Origin: Armatimonadota bacterium
Lineage (GTDB): Bacteria > Armatimonadota > Zipacnadia > Zipacnadales > FEN-943
Direction of reading: 5' to 3'
Length of the DNA stretch: 21,195 nucleotides
Assembly: GCA_026419655.1 (NCBI GenBank)
Contig: JANZZA010000595.1
Location: 1 to 21,195, forward strand
Part shown: piece after piece, positions 6,871-14,985 of the stretch
How positions within the stretch are numbered: position 1 is the stretch's first letter
Layout: each line of letters starts with the position of its first letter
The notes under the pieces: generated by a model
What the model was told of the DNA's origin: nothing
What the model saw: the letters and a program-made list of their open reading frames with translations, nothing else
Database searches by the model: none
Made by a program: the position numbers and the translations under genes

Positions 6871-7962
6871 ATGTCGGACAGCAAGCCGGAGTTTCCGCCA
6901 GAGCTTCGCAGGGACCCGTTGACGGGCATCTGGGTAGTCATCGCAGACCGCGGCGGGAGACCATCGGGACGGTTTGAGGAAAGGGACGTGGAGCCAAAGG
7001 TATGCCCTTTCTGTCCCGGCAATGAGGGAATGACGCCGCCAGAAATCTACGCCGTGCGGCCCAACGGCGGAGAGGCCAACGGGCCCGGGTGGACTGTCCG
7101 GGTCGTGCCTAACAAGTTTCGTGCTTTCGACGCCGACCTGCAACTGCGGCGCAAGGCCATCGGCATGTACGACTGGATGCTGGCGGTCGGGGCCCATGAA
7201 GTCATCATCGAGACGCCCGACGACGACGCCCAGTTGCGCAGCATGCCGCCCGACCAGGTGGCCCTGGTGCTGGACACCTACAAGCACAGGCTGGAAGACT
7301 TGCGGCGGGATGCCCGCTTTCGGCACATAGTTATCTTCCGCAACTATCGTACGCCAGCCGGGGCTTCTTTGAAACACCCTCACTCCCAGGTCATCGCACT
7401 TCCTGTGGTGCCCAAACTCGTCAAAGACAGGCTCCTGGCCGCGCTTCAGTATTTTCGGGCCAAGGAACGTTGCCTGGTGTGCGACATAATAGACCAGGAG
7501 GTCTACGACGGCCGGCGGGTGGTAGCGCAGAACGAACACTTCATCGCCCTGGTGCCCTTTGCGGCGCGATTCCCCTACGAAATTGCCCTATATCCCAGAC
7601 GCCACCAGCACGACTTTCTGGTGATAAACGAGGCGGAAAAGTACGGGCTGGTGGCAATCCTGCAGGACATCCTTAACCGCTACTTTGCGCTTCTCGGTGA
7701 GAAGGATACGGGCAAAAACGTGCCATACAATATGGTGCTGCAGACGGCGCCGAACACCACGCCGAGGCCGGGGCGGCCCGACTACTGGGGCACTATCGAA
7801 TATGACTATCACTGGCACATCGAGCTGATACCGCGACTGACCAGGATGGCGGGCTTCGAGTGGGGCACAGGCTTGTACATCAACATCAAGCAGCCCGAAA
7901 AGGCCGCACATGAACTGGCCCATGCCCACGAGCTGGCAGCACAACAGACTTCCGTCGCATAA
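6871..7962 (+). CDS. galT: GalT-family nucleotidylyltransferase (galactose-1-phosphate uridylyltransferase-like)
   Basis: The protein has 363 aa, close to bacterial GalT. It belongs to the histidine-triad superfamily: HPHSQ at 169-173 matches the active-site His-Pro-His-x-Gln, with His171 as the nucleotide-carrying residue. Other GalT features are RRDPLTGIWVVIA (13-25), CPFCPGN (45-51), VVPNKFRAF (78-86), FRNYRTPAGASL (156-167), CLVC (201-204) and HWHIELIPR (314-322). GalT transfers UMP between UDP-glucose and galactose-1-phosphate; some relatives instead act on ADP-glucose. GGAGG nine bases upstream supports the ATG. It is the first gene of a tight operon with a two-component system and glgC. 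No galE or galK is present, so the exact substrate pair is open. Confidence 0.9.
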   Translation: MSDSKPEFPPELRRDPLTGIWVVIADRGGRPSGRFEERDVEPKVCPFCPGNEGMTPPEIYAVRPNGGEANGPGWTVRVVPNKFRAFDADLQLRRKAIGMYDWMLAVGAHEVIIETPDDDAQLRSMPPDQVALVLDTYKHRLEDLRRDARFRHIVIFRNYRTPAGASLKHPHSQVIALPVVPKLVKDRLLAALQYFRAKERCLVCDIIDQEVYDGRRVVAQNEHFIALVPFAARFPYEIALYPRRHQHDFLVINEAEKYGLVAILQDILNRYFALLGEKDTGKNVPYNMVLQTAPNTTPRPGRPDYWGTIEYDYHWHIELIPRLTRMAGFEWGTGLYINIKQPEKAAHELAHAHELAAQQTSVA

Positions 7963-7996
7963 CATAAGCAATGACCCGCGGCAGTAGCTGGAAACG

Positions 7997-10738
7997 ATGA
8001 GGCCCATCACAGGACCCACAGCCCAGGAGTTGAGTGACCTCGTCGAGCGCCGCTGGCACCGGCTGGTGGAGCTGACGCAGGCGTGGCTTGCCGAGCATGA
8101 GGCGAGTGTGCCGGGCCTTTTGTGGGAAACGCTTTGGTCAACGACGGAGGCTGAGCGCAGCCCCGAAGAAGCAACGGCAGCGCCCACAGGCCCGCCTGTG
8201 CTTGTGCGTGCCCTGGTGAGCGTGCTTCGCGGCGTCCCGGACGAAGCCCTGGTGGCTGAGGTTGCTCGCGCCAGTCTGGAAGACCACACGGGCGAGGACC
8301 GCGTACAAGAAGTTCTCGTAGCCCTGGAACAGGGCCTGGAGAAGCTACTTGCAGAGGAAGGACACAGCGAGGCCAAACTGCGGCGAGCGGGACGCCTGGC
8401 GGTGGAGGCGCTGCGGCGCCGCGTCGAGGCTCTCCACACTCAGGCAATCGAGGAAAAGGCAACTGCTGCCCAGAGCTTGCTCGAGCGTCTCTACGACGCC
8501 GTGGGCAAGGCCATCATTATTTGCGATGCGCAAAGTGGTGCGATCCTGCGCGTAAACCGTGCGGCGGCGACGCTGTTGGGCAAAGACGCCGGACAGCTGC
8601 AAGGAGCGCAGGTACCAGAAGTACTCCCCGAGTTCGCACAGCGAGACTGGCCCAGAGCACTGCAGGTCGGCCCGGAAGAGTTGCTAGACTTTGAGATGAC
8701 TTTGCAGACCGCCGACGGAACGCGGTTTCTTCAAGGGGTAGCAGGCAAGTTCCGCGATGCAGGACGCGAGATAGTACACTTAGCGCTGGCCGACGTCACC
8801 GACCGCGTCGAACTGTCACGCAAGCTGTCAACCATAGCCGACGACCTGCGCAGGCAAGTCCAGGACCAGTTGCGCGAGATCCAGGGCCAGCGACAATTCT
8901 TCCGCAGCGTGGTGGATGCTCTCCCTCTGCGCATGCTGGTGCTTGACCAGGACCTGCGCATCGTGCACGCCAACCCAGCCTACTACCAGGGGCGCGGGGT
9001 GACGCCGGAAGAAGTCATCGGTCGCAAGCTCAACGAGGTGTTCCCAAAGGAGATCCTGACAGAGGCCGGCCTTGAGGCAGCCCTCGCCTCTGCTGTTAAG
9101 TCAGGCCGACCTGCGCGCTGGTCTGGCTACCGTATGGCCACCGAAGACCACGGCGAACGCATTGTAGACGTGCGCGTTGACCCCTGCGCCGGTCCCGAGG
9201 GCCAAACCTACATCCTACTCACCATTGAGGACGTCACAGCCCGCCACCGACAGCTATACGAGCGGACTATCCTGCAACAAGTCATGCGGGCAATGCTCGA
9301 AGCCCAGGACCTGCCGCGCCTGCTATATGCCATTCTCACCGGCATGACAGCAGGCGGGTCCGCAGGCCTGGGGTTCAACCGAGCTTTCCTGCTGCTCGTG
9401 GATGAAGACAGTGGCGTGCTGAGGGGACAGATGGCCGTAGGGCCAGGAAGCCGCGAAGAGGCCTACAAGATCTGGTCTGAGGTGGCGGCAGAATATCACA
9501 GTATAGAAGATTTCATGCGGGACTACGACCGGCTTCCCCCACCCGAGGAGCGGCCCCTGGCTAAGGTTGTCGAAAAGATGGTCTTTCCGCTCACCGACGC
9601 AGAGCACTTACCCGTGCTGGCCCTGGCCCGGGGCAGGGCTATCCACGTGGCGAAAGCTTCCCAGGATGCGCGTGTAGACCCGAAACTGCAAGAGGCGCTC
9701 CAGGTGGAAGAGTTTGTGGTAGCACCTATGCTGGTGCAGGACAGGCCTATCGGGGTAGCAATCGCGGACAACTTCGTCACGGGCCAGCCTATCCGCGACG
9801 ACCACGTTGCCCTGCTGACGGCCCTGGCCAACCACGCTGCTCTGGCTATTGACCGCGCGCAAGCCCACGAGCGGGAGCGGCAGCGAGCGGAAGAACTGGC
9901 CCGTACACAGGAGGAGCTGGTCAGGTCGAATCAGTTGGCGGCCATCGGCCAGATGTCAGCCATCGTGGCTCACGAAATACGGAACCCTCTTGCGACCATC
10001 GGCGGCTTCGCCCTGATCCTGCAGCGCACCCCCGACGACCCGGAGCGTGTGAAGCGTAATGCGCGGATAATCCGGGAAGAAGTGGAGCGCCTGGAGCGTA
10101 TACTGGAGGAGCTGCTCGAATTTAGCCGGCCCCGACAACTTATGCTCGAGCCCGTAGCACCTGGCGACCTGCTGCACACACTGGCCGACCATTTCAAAAA
10201 CGACCCCCAAGCCGCACGGGTGGAAGTGCAGGTGGAGGCAGAAGATAACCTGCCACAGATAATGATTGACAAAGCGCTCATGAAGCAAGCTCTGACAAAC
10301 CTGATGCGCAACGCCGTAGAAGCAATGCCCACGGGCGGCCGACTGACGCTCCGAGCACGGGCGTGGAATGGCGGCGTGGCAATAGACGTGGAGGACACAG
10401 GCATGGGCATCCCGCCCGACAAGATTGACAGCATCTTCGACCCCTTCGTGACGACCAAGCCGACTGGCACGGGCCTGGGCCTGGCGCTCAGCCAAGCGAT
10501 AGTGCAGCAGCATGGCGCGCGCCTGTCAGTGCACAGCAAAGTCGGCGAGGGAAGCACGTTCACGATAGAGTTTCCAATACACCCGGTCCCAACAGAGGTC
10601 TCGGCCGTAACCTTTCGGCGCAGCCCCACCGGGCCACTGGACAACGACGTCAAGGCCAGACCCGCGCCACCGAAACAGCCAGGAGGGACGACTGATGGGC
10701 CAAGCCGAACTTCAGCGACCAGTGATTCTCATAGTTGA
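7997..10738 (+). CDS. soluble PAS-PAS-GAF sensor histidine kinase
   Basis: The protein has 913 aa with no membrane segment, so it should sense a cytoplasmic signal. The order is: an N-terminal mostly helical region without a recognised family (1-160), a PAS domain (about 163-270), a coiled linker, a second PAS domain (about 300-415), a GAF-like domain (about 440-620), a helical linker, the dimerisation/phosphoacceptor domain with HEIRNP (His659) and the ATPase domain with N box NLMRNAVEA (768-776), DTGMGIP (800-806), FDPFVTTK and GTGLGL. All catalytic boxes look intact. A proline- and serine-rich tail follows residue 860, and its coding sequence overlaps the next gene by 44 bp. The start lies 34 bases after galT; the ribosome binding site is weak. 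The response regulator partner is directly downstream. Confidence 0.93.
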   Translation: MRPITGPTAQELSDLVERRWHRLVELTQAWLAEHEASVPGLLWETLWSTTEAERSPEEATAAPTGPPVLVRALVSVLRGVPDEALVAEVARASLEDHTGEDRVQEVLVALEQGLEKLLAEEGHSEAKLRRAGRLAVEALRRRVEALHTQAIEEKATAAQSLLERLYDAVGKAIIICDAQSGAILRVNRAAATLLGKDAGQLQGAQVPEVLPEFAQRDWPRALQVGPEELLDFEMTLQTADGTRFLQGVAGKFRDAGREIVHLALADVTDRVELSRKLSTIADDLRRQVQDQLREIQGQRQFFRSVVDALPLRMLVLDQDLRIVHANPAYYQGRGVTPEEVIGRKLNEVFPKEILTEAGLEAALASAVKSGRPARWSGYRMATEDHGERIVDVRVDPCAGPEGQTYILLTIEDVTARHRQLYERTILQQVMRAMLEAQDLPRLLYAILTGMTAGGSAGLGFNRAFLLLVDEDSGVLRGQMAVGPGSREEAYKIWSEVAAEYHSIEDFMRDYDRLPPPEERPLAKVVEKMVFPLTDAEHLPVLALARGRAIHVAKASQDARVDPKLQEALQVEEFVVAPMLVQDRPIGVAIADNFVTGQPIRDDHVALLTALANHAALAIDRAQAHERERQRAEELARTQEELVRSNQLAAIGQMSAIVAHEIRNPLATIGGFALILQRTPDDPERVKRNARIIREEVERLERILEELLEFSRPRQLMLEPVAPGDLLHTLADHFKNDPQAARVEVQVEAEDNLPQIMIDKALMKQALTNLMRNAVEAMPTGGRLTLRARAWNGGVAIDVEDTGMGIPPDKIDSIFDPFVTTKPTGTGLGLALSQAIVQQHGARLSVHSKVGEGSTFTIEFPIHPVPTEVSAVTFRRSPTGPLDNDVKARPAPPKQPGGTTDGPSRTSATSDSHS

Positions 10739-11141
10739 CGACGATGAGCACCGCCGGGAGCTGCACCACCAACTCATGGAGCTGGCTGGCTATGAGCCGA
10801 TTTCGGCAGCCAGCGCTCCGGAAGCCCTGGAAATAGTCTCCCAGCAGACCGTCCATCTGGTCTTGCTGGACATCGCCATGCCGGGAATGGACGGCATAGA
10901 GGCTTTAGGGCGGCTGCTCGACCTGAATCGCCAGATGCCGGTTATCATCTATACTGCCTATTCCTCGTATCGCGACGATTTCCAGACCTGGGCTGCCGAA
11001 GCCTACGTCACCAAAGAAACCAGCCAGGCAGAACTTTTGCGGGCCATCCGGGAAGCTCTGGAGAAGCGTGGCATTGAAGTGCCGGAGGCAGCGCGGAAGC
11101 TAGAGCAAGAAGAGACCCTTGGGGAAGGAGAAAGCGTCTAG
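10695..11141 (+). CDS. single-domain response regulator (CheY-like receiver)
   Basis: The 148-aa protein has all receiver residues: the acidic cluster DDD (15-17), phosphoacceptor Asp59 in LVLLDIAMPGMDG, Thr87 in IIYTAY and Lys107 in AYVTKE. After about residue 120 there is only a short charged tail and no DNA-binding or enzymatic output domain. It probably acts by protein contact or as a phosphorelay intermediate. AGGAGG at 10681-10686, eight bases before the ATG, makes the start clear, and it lies inside the kinase gene, so translation is probably coupled. The upstream kinase is the obvious phosphodonor. Confidence 0.92.
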   Translation: MGQAELQRPVILIVDDDEHRRELHHQLMELAGYEPISAASAPEALEIVSQQTVHLVLLDIAMPGMDGIEALGRLLDLNRQMPVIIYTAYSSYRDDFQTWAAEAYVTKETSQAELLRAIREALEKRGIEVPEAARKLEQEETLGEGESV

Positions 11142-11142
11142 A

Positions 11143-12387
11143 GTGAGCCCGCAGGGCCGCGAGATGCCTGATGTGACAACCCTCGCCAAGTGCATCGTCA
11201 TGGTGATGGCCGGCGGCGAAGGCCAGCGGCTGTATCCGTTGACCAAACGCCGCGCCAAGCCGGCCGTGCGCTTCGCCGGCGCCTACCGCATCATTGACTT
11301 CACTCTGTCAAACTGTGTCAACTCTGGGCTGCGGCGCATTTATCTGCTCGCCCAGTACGCCTCCACGTCTCTGTTCAGCCACGTACGGCGCGGCTGTGCG
11401 CGGCTGCTGTCGGAAGAGCTGGGCGAGGGCGTGGAGATACTGCCGCCTCAGCGAATGGCTGGCGACCGCTGGTACGCTGGCACCGCCGACGCCGTCTTCC
11501 AGAACCTCTACCTCCTCCAGCAGGAGCGGCCGGATTTGGTGGTGCTGCTTTCGGGCGACCATGCTTACAAGATGGACTACCGGCCGATGATCGCTCATCA
11601 CCTTCGCAAGAAAGCTGCCCTGACCATATCCGCCCTCGCCGTGCCAAAAAAGGAAGCGCAACATCTCGGCGTACTGGCGACGGACCAGGAAGGAAGGGTG
11701 GTGGACTTTCACGAGAAACCTGCAGAGCCCCGGACAATACCGGGCCGGCCTGAAGAGAGTCTGGTGAACATGGGCGTGTACGTGTGGGACACGCGAGCCC
11801 TGGTGCAGGAGGTCTCGCGTGACGCCACCCAGGAGAGCTCCCACGACTTCGGCAGAGACATAATCCCGGCAATGGTGAAGCGTGGCGAGGCCGTGTACGC
11901 CTACGAATTTGTGGACCCGAGAACTGGCGAGCCAGCCTACTGGCGCGACATCGGCACAATAGAAAGCTACTGGGAAAGCCACATGGACCTGCTAGAGGTC
12001 ACCCCTAAGTTAGACCTCTACGACCAGGCATGGCCGCTATACACAGCCCGGGGGCACCATCCGCCGGCAAAGACGGTGTTGGGCAAGCAAGCCCAGGTTA
12101 GCGATAGTTTGTTGTGCGAGGGTTGTGTGGTCTCGGGCGGTCAGGTAGAGCGTTCCGTTCTCTCACCGGGCGTGCGGGTGGGCGAGGGGGCTGTGGTAGT
12201 CGAGAGCATAATCTTCGACGACGCGGAAATCGGACCGGGTGCCTACATTTACCGGGCTATAATTGACGAGAAACTAAAGATTCCCGAAGGCTATACCATT
12301 GGCACAGACCCGGCCCAGGACGCGAAAAGGTTCGTCATTATTCCCAGCGGCATAACGGTGGTCCCGGTCGGAGCGGTCTTCGACTGA
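11143..12387 (+). CDS. glgC: glucose-1-phosphate adenylyltransferase (ADP-glucose pyrophosphorylase)
   Basis: The protein (about 414 aa) makes ADP-glucose from ATP and glucose-1-phosphate, the committed step of bacterial glycogen synthesis. The nucleotidyltransferase domain shows GGEGQRLYPLT (24-34), RAKPAV, YRIIDFTLSNCVNSG, WYAGTADAV (110-118), SGDHAYKMDY (137-146), HEKP (190-193, the glucose-1-phosphate Lys), NMGVYVW and YWRDIGTIESYW. The C-terminal part, with repeated VSDS, VSGG, VGEG, IGPGAYI, fits the left-handed beta-helix. The start is uncertain: GTG 11143 follows the preceding stop by one base and has AAGGAG 12 bases upstream; ATG 11164 and TTG 11119 are alternatives. It is the fourth gene of the galT operon. 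Confidence 0.95.
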   Translation: MSPQGREMPDVTTLAKCIVMVMAGGEGQRLYPLTKRRAKPAVRFAGAYRIIDFTLSNCVNSGLRRIYLLAQYASTSLFSHVRRGCARLLSEELGEGVEILPPQRMAGDRWYAGTADAVFQNLYLLQQERPDLVVLLSGDHAYKMDYRPMIAHHLRKKAALTISALAVPKKEAQHLGVLATDQEGRVVDFHEKPAEPRTIPGRPEESLVNMGVYVWDTRALVQEVSRDATQESSHDFGRDIIPAMVKRGEAVYAYEFVDPRTGEPAYWRDIGTIESYWESHMDLLEVTPKLDLYDQAWPLYTARGHHPPAKTVLGKQAQVSDSLLCEGCVVSGGQVERSVLSPGVRVGEGAVVVESIIFDDAEIGPGAYIYRAIIDEKLKIPEGYTIGTDPAQDAKRFVIIPSGITVVPVGAVFD

Positions 12388-12410
12388 GTAACATCCGCAT
12401 CCGCGGGGGC

Positions 12411-14015
12411 ATGCGCTCGAAAATGGCGCTGACAAAGTCGGACATCGTCGCAGGCCTGCGCGAAGTAGGCGTGCGGCCAGGCATGGTGCTGATGGTGCAC
12501 GCGAGCCTGTCAGCTCTGGGCCGCGTCGAGGGCGGCGCGGTCACAGTCATCGAGGCCCTGATAGAAGCACTGAGTCCTGATGGGACGCTGGCCATGCCTG
12601 CCTTTGCAGAGCCAGGAGAAGTGTTTGATGTACAGACCTCCCCGACAACTGTTGGCGCCATTGCAGAAGCTTTCCGCACCTGGCCCGCAGTGCAGCGGAG
12701 CCTGCACCCAACGCACTCCCTCTGCGCCTTAGGCCCCATGGCCGAAGAGCTTGTCGCAGGCCACATCCAGGAGGCCACGCCCTTTAGCCACACTTCCCCG
12801 TGGGGCAAGATAGCGCGCCATCGGCAGGGGTATTTCCTGTTGCTGGGCGTGGACCAAAACAGCAACGTGTTGCTGCACGTGGCAGAAGACGTTGTGGATG
12901 CGCCGTACCTGACCACTGTGGTGGCCGACTACCGCGACCCCGATACGGGCGAGATTCGCCAGAAGCAAATATCCCGCTTCCCCCAGGGCCACAGGGACTT
13001 CCTCTCCCTCGACAGCCTGTTTCTTGACACTGGTGCAATGCGGAAGGGCAAGATTGGCAACGCGGCCTGCAGCCTGATCCATGCCGGAAAGGCGCTAGAA
13101 CTGCTTATTCTGGCCCTGCGGCGCGATGCCACGGCGGTGCTGTGCAGCAACCCGCGGTGCGACGACTGCCTCCGGCATCGGGCGGCCATCCGCCGCGTAA
13201 AGTTATCCGAAGAATGCTTTACCCTGGCAGCCGTGGCCGATGAGGTCAGCCCAGGCCTGCAGGACCTGCCGTGGTGTCTTGAAGTGTTGGCGCGAGCAGG
13301 TGTGCGAGATGTGGAACTGGGGCCGGCCATAATGAGAGCCTTGTTAGAGAATGGAGAGCCTGCTCAACTTGACGTAGCCGAAGCCCTCGCCGACGCACAG
13401 GCCCGACTGCTTTCCGTCGCCTGGTTTGTGCCGGCAGACGATTGGAGAGCAGACGCTGTGACAACGCTGGAGCCCGTGCTGGAAGTAGCCCAGCGGCTTG
13501 GCGCGCGGAAACTGGTCCTCAGCCCGACGCCACCAGCGACGAACCCTGAAGAGTGGAGCCAAGAAGCCCGGCAATTTCTCTGCGGGCTCCGGCCAGCCGC
13601 GGAAGCGGCAGAGGTAGAGATACTGGTCGAGAACGTGCCGGGGACACCTCTCTCTACAGCAGCGGCGTGCGCGGCGCTCTTTGAGGCCCTGCCTGAGGGC
13701 ACCGCGAAACTGGCCTTCAATCCTGCCCATTTCGCGCAGGCGGGTGAGCGCCCGGTGCTCGAAGCGCTCGTGAAGAAGAAACTCAAGCGCTACGTGGGAC
13801 AGCTATACGTTTGCGACGGTTGCGGCCCTGGGGCTCCGCTGAGGGAAGACTACGTGCCTGTCGGCCAGGGCGAAGGGCAAGTGAAGGAACTCATCTCGAA
13901 TCTTCGTGCCCGGTGCTTCCCTGGCAGCATCTGCTTGCGCGCCGGCTGGGGGACGGGAGAGGCAGTCTTCATGGCTCAGGCAGCAGCCTTCTGGCGACTC
14001 CTGGAATCGCTCTGA
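12411..14015 (+). CDS. fusion: AAC(3)-type N-acetyltransferase plus sugar-isomerase-like TIM barrel
   Basis: The 534-aa protein joins two families. Residues about 5-260 match the aminoglycoside 3-N-acetyltransferase fold (acetyl-CoA dependent): VLMVHASLSALGRVEGG, GTLAMPAF, HPTHSLCALG, SHTSPWGKIA, LLLGVDQNSNVLLHVAE. Typical AAC(3) proteins are about 260-290 aa. A Cys group follows at 245, 250 and 253 (C-x4-C-x2-C). Residues about 270-534 resemble xylose-isomerase-like or sugar phosphate isomerase/epimerase barrels: AAVADEVSPGL, AGVRDVELG, ILVENVPGTP, KLAFNPAHFAQAGERPV, VGQGEG. Some usual metal-site positions look changed (FNPAH for FDxxH, CLRAG for a final Glu). Both ATG 12411 and ATG 12423 are possible. 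It is the last gene of the operon, 23 bases after glgC. It should not be called a resistance gene without proof. Confidence 0.85.
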   Translation: MRSKMALTKSDIVAGLREVGVRPGMVLMVHASLSALGRVEGGAVTVIEALIEALSPDGTLAMPAFAEPGEVFDVQTSPTTVGAIAEAFRTWPAVQRSLHPTHSLCALGPMAEELVAGHIQEATPFSHTSPWGKIARHRQGYFLLLGVDQNSNVLLHVAEDVVDAPYLTTVVADYRDPDTGEIRQKQISRFPQGHRDFLSLDSLFLDTGAMRKGKIGNAACSLIHAGKALELLILALRRDATAVLCSNPRCDDCLRHRAAIRRVKLSEECFTLAAVADEVSPGLQDLPWCLEVLARAGVRDVELGPAIMRALLENGEPAQLDVAEALADAQARLLSVAWFVPADDWRADAVTTLEPVLEVAQRLGARKLVLSPTPPATNPEEWSQEARQFLCGLRPAAEAAEVEILVENVPGTPLSTAAACAALFEALPEGTAKLAFNPAHFAQAGERPVLEALVKKKLKRYVGQLYVCDGCGPGAPLREDYVPVGQGEGQVKELISNLRARCFPGSICLRAGWGTGEAVFMAQAAAFWRLLESL

Positions 14016-14072
14016 AATAGCTCGCGGCCAAGATTTCTATCAGCCCGGCTGCCTTCAAGCAAAGCTGATGTG

Positions 14073-14096
14073 CCTCGCGTGGTGTGCCGCGTGAGG
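14073..14096. other. 10-bp hairpin after the fusion gene
   Basis: CCTCGCGTGG (14073-14082) and CCGCGTGAGG (14087-14096) pair over 10 bp with two G-U pairs and a TGTG loop. It has no T-tract, so it may be a transcript 3' end structure or an RNA stabilising element rather than a classical terminator. Confidence 0.45.
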
Positions 14097-14139
14097 AGCC
14101 TGGCCAATAACCGGCGCCGAAAAGTAAGAAAAACGTCGC

Positions 14140-14280
14140 GATGATGAGTAAGGAGCTGGGATAGTGGGAAAGGAGTCAGGATGACCGGGAAAAAGCTAGG
14201 ACGACAGGGAAGCAGCCAGGGTGATGAAGGTGGAGCCAGGACGATGAGCAGGGAGCCAGGAAGATGAGGAGGGAGCCAGG
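14140..14280 (+). repeat. 20-bp tandem repeat, seven units plus the start of an eighth
   Basis: Units begin at 14140, 14160, 14180, 14200, 14220, 14240 and 14260 without a gap or slip; the consensus is GATGATGAGNAGGGAGCCAG. The last three units are most alike, the first ones most diverged. The purine-rich units carry a GGAG that resembles a ribosome binding site, and the last one (GGAG 14272-14275) lies five bases before the ATG of the next gene at 14281. Since 20 is not a multiple of three, the array is not a protein repeat. Confidence 0.9.
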
Positions 14281-14985
14281 ATGGTAAGGATACCCGATCT
14301 GGCTGGCAGAAGTCTGGCTCGCTGGAAGGTTGACCGGGAGGTAGCTGAAAGGTTCTGGCGGGACGAGCAGGCCCGGCCGATGGCGTGGGACGTGGTGACG
14401 ATTTCCCGGGAGCTGGGCAGCGGTGGGACCACCGTGGCCAAGCTGGTGGCGCAGCAACTGGGGTTCCGACTGTGGGACCGGGAGATACTTGAGGCGATGG
14501 CGGGGCGGCTCAAGGCCGAACTCGGGCATGTCGAGAAGTGGGACGAGCAGGTCCCGTCGGCGGTGGAAAGCATTATGCGCGGCGCCCTTCAGCGCACCCC
14601 GATGACGGCGACCTACAAGCGCATACTCAAGGAAATCCTGACGGAGATAGCCGCGCGTGGAAGGGCGGTCATTTTGGGGCGCGGCGGCGCGTGTCTCCTG
14701 CCAGAGTCTTTGCGCGTGCGAGTGATCGCGCCGCTGGACCTGCGCATAGCCCGCGTTGCCGAGTTGGAGAAGATTACAGAGCACCAGGCTCGCAAGCTGG
14801 TACTTGAAACGGACGCCCGGCGGCGACGTTTCGGGCACGTCCATTTCCGGCAGGACCTGGACTCTCCTCTCCTTTATGACCTGGTCATTAACACCCAGCG
14901 CATGTCGCTGGAGTTTGCAGCCACGCTGGTCATTGATGCGGTCATGGAGCGCAAGGCTGCTCTTGAGAAAGAGGCGGCGCGGTGA
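14281..14985 (+). CDS. cytidylate kinase-like family protein
   Basis: The 234-aa protein belongs to the cytidylate kinase-like P-loop family. After a 36-residue N-terminal extension it shows VVTISRELGSGGTTVAKLVA (38-57), a P-loop of the SRELGSGG type in which the classical GK[ST] is replaced, as is usual in this family. LWDREIL (64-70), VILGRGGACLL (130-140), RVRVIAPLDLRIARV (145-159) and the Arg-rich lid ETDARRRRF (176-184) follow. The substrate of such proteins is generally unproven; nucleoside monophosphates are an inference. The start ATG is fixed by the last unit of the upstream 20-bp repeat. Its stop overlaps the start of the amidohydrolase gene by four bases. Confidence 0.87.
   Translation: MVRIPDLAGRSLARWKVDREVAERFWRDEQARPMAWDVVTISRELGSGGTTVAKLVAQQLGFRLWDREILEAMAGRLKAELGHVEKWDEQVPSAVESIMRGALQRTPMTATYKRILKEILTEIAARGRAVILGRGGACLLPESLRVRVIAPLDLRIARVAELEKITEHQARKLVLETDARRRRFGHVHFRQDLDSPLLYDLVINTQRMSLEFAATLVIDAVMERKAALEKEAAR

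Noticed and set aside
14140..14280. CRISPR array
   Set aside because: The 20-bp units are directly adjacent without spacers and are degenerate; this is a minisatellite.
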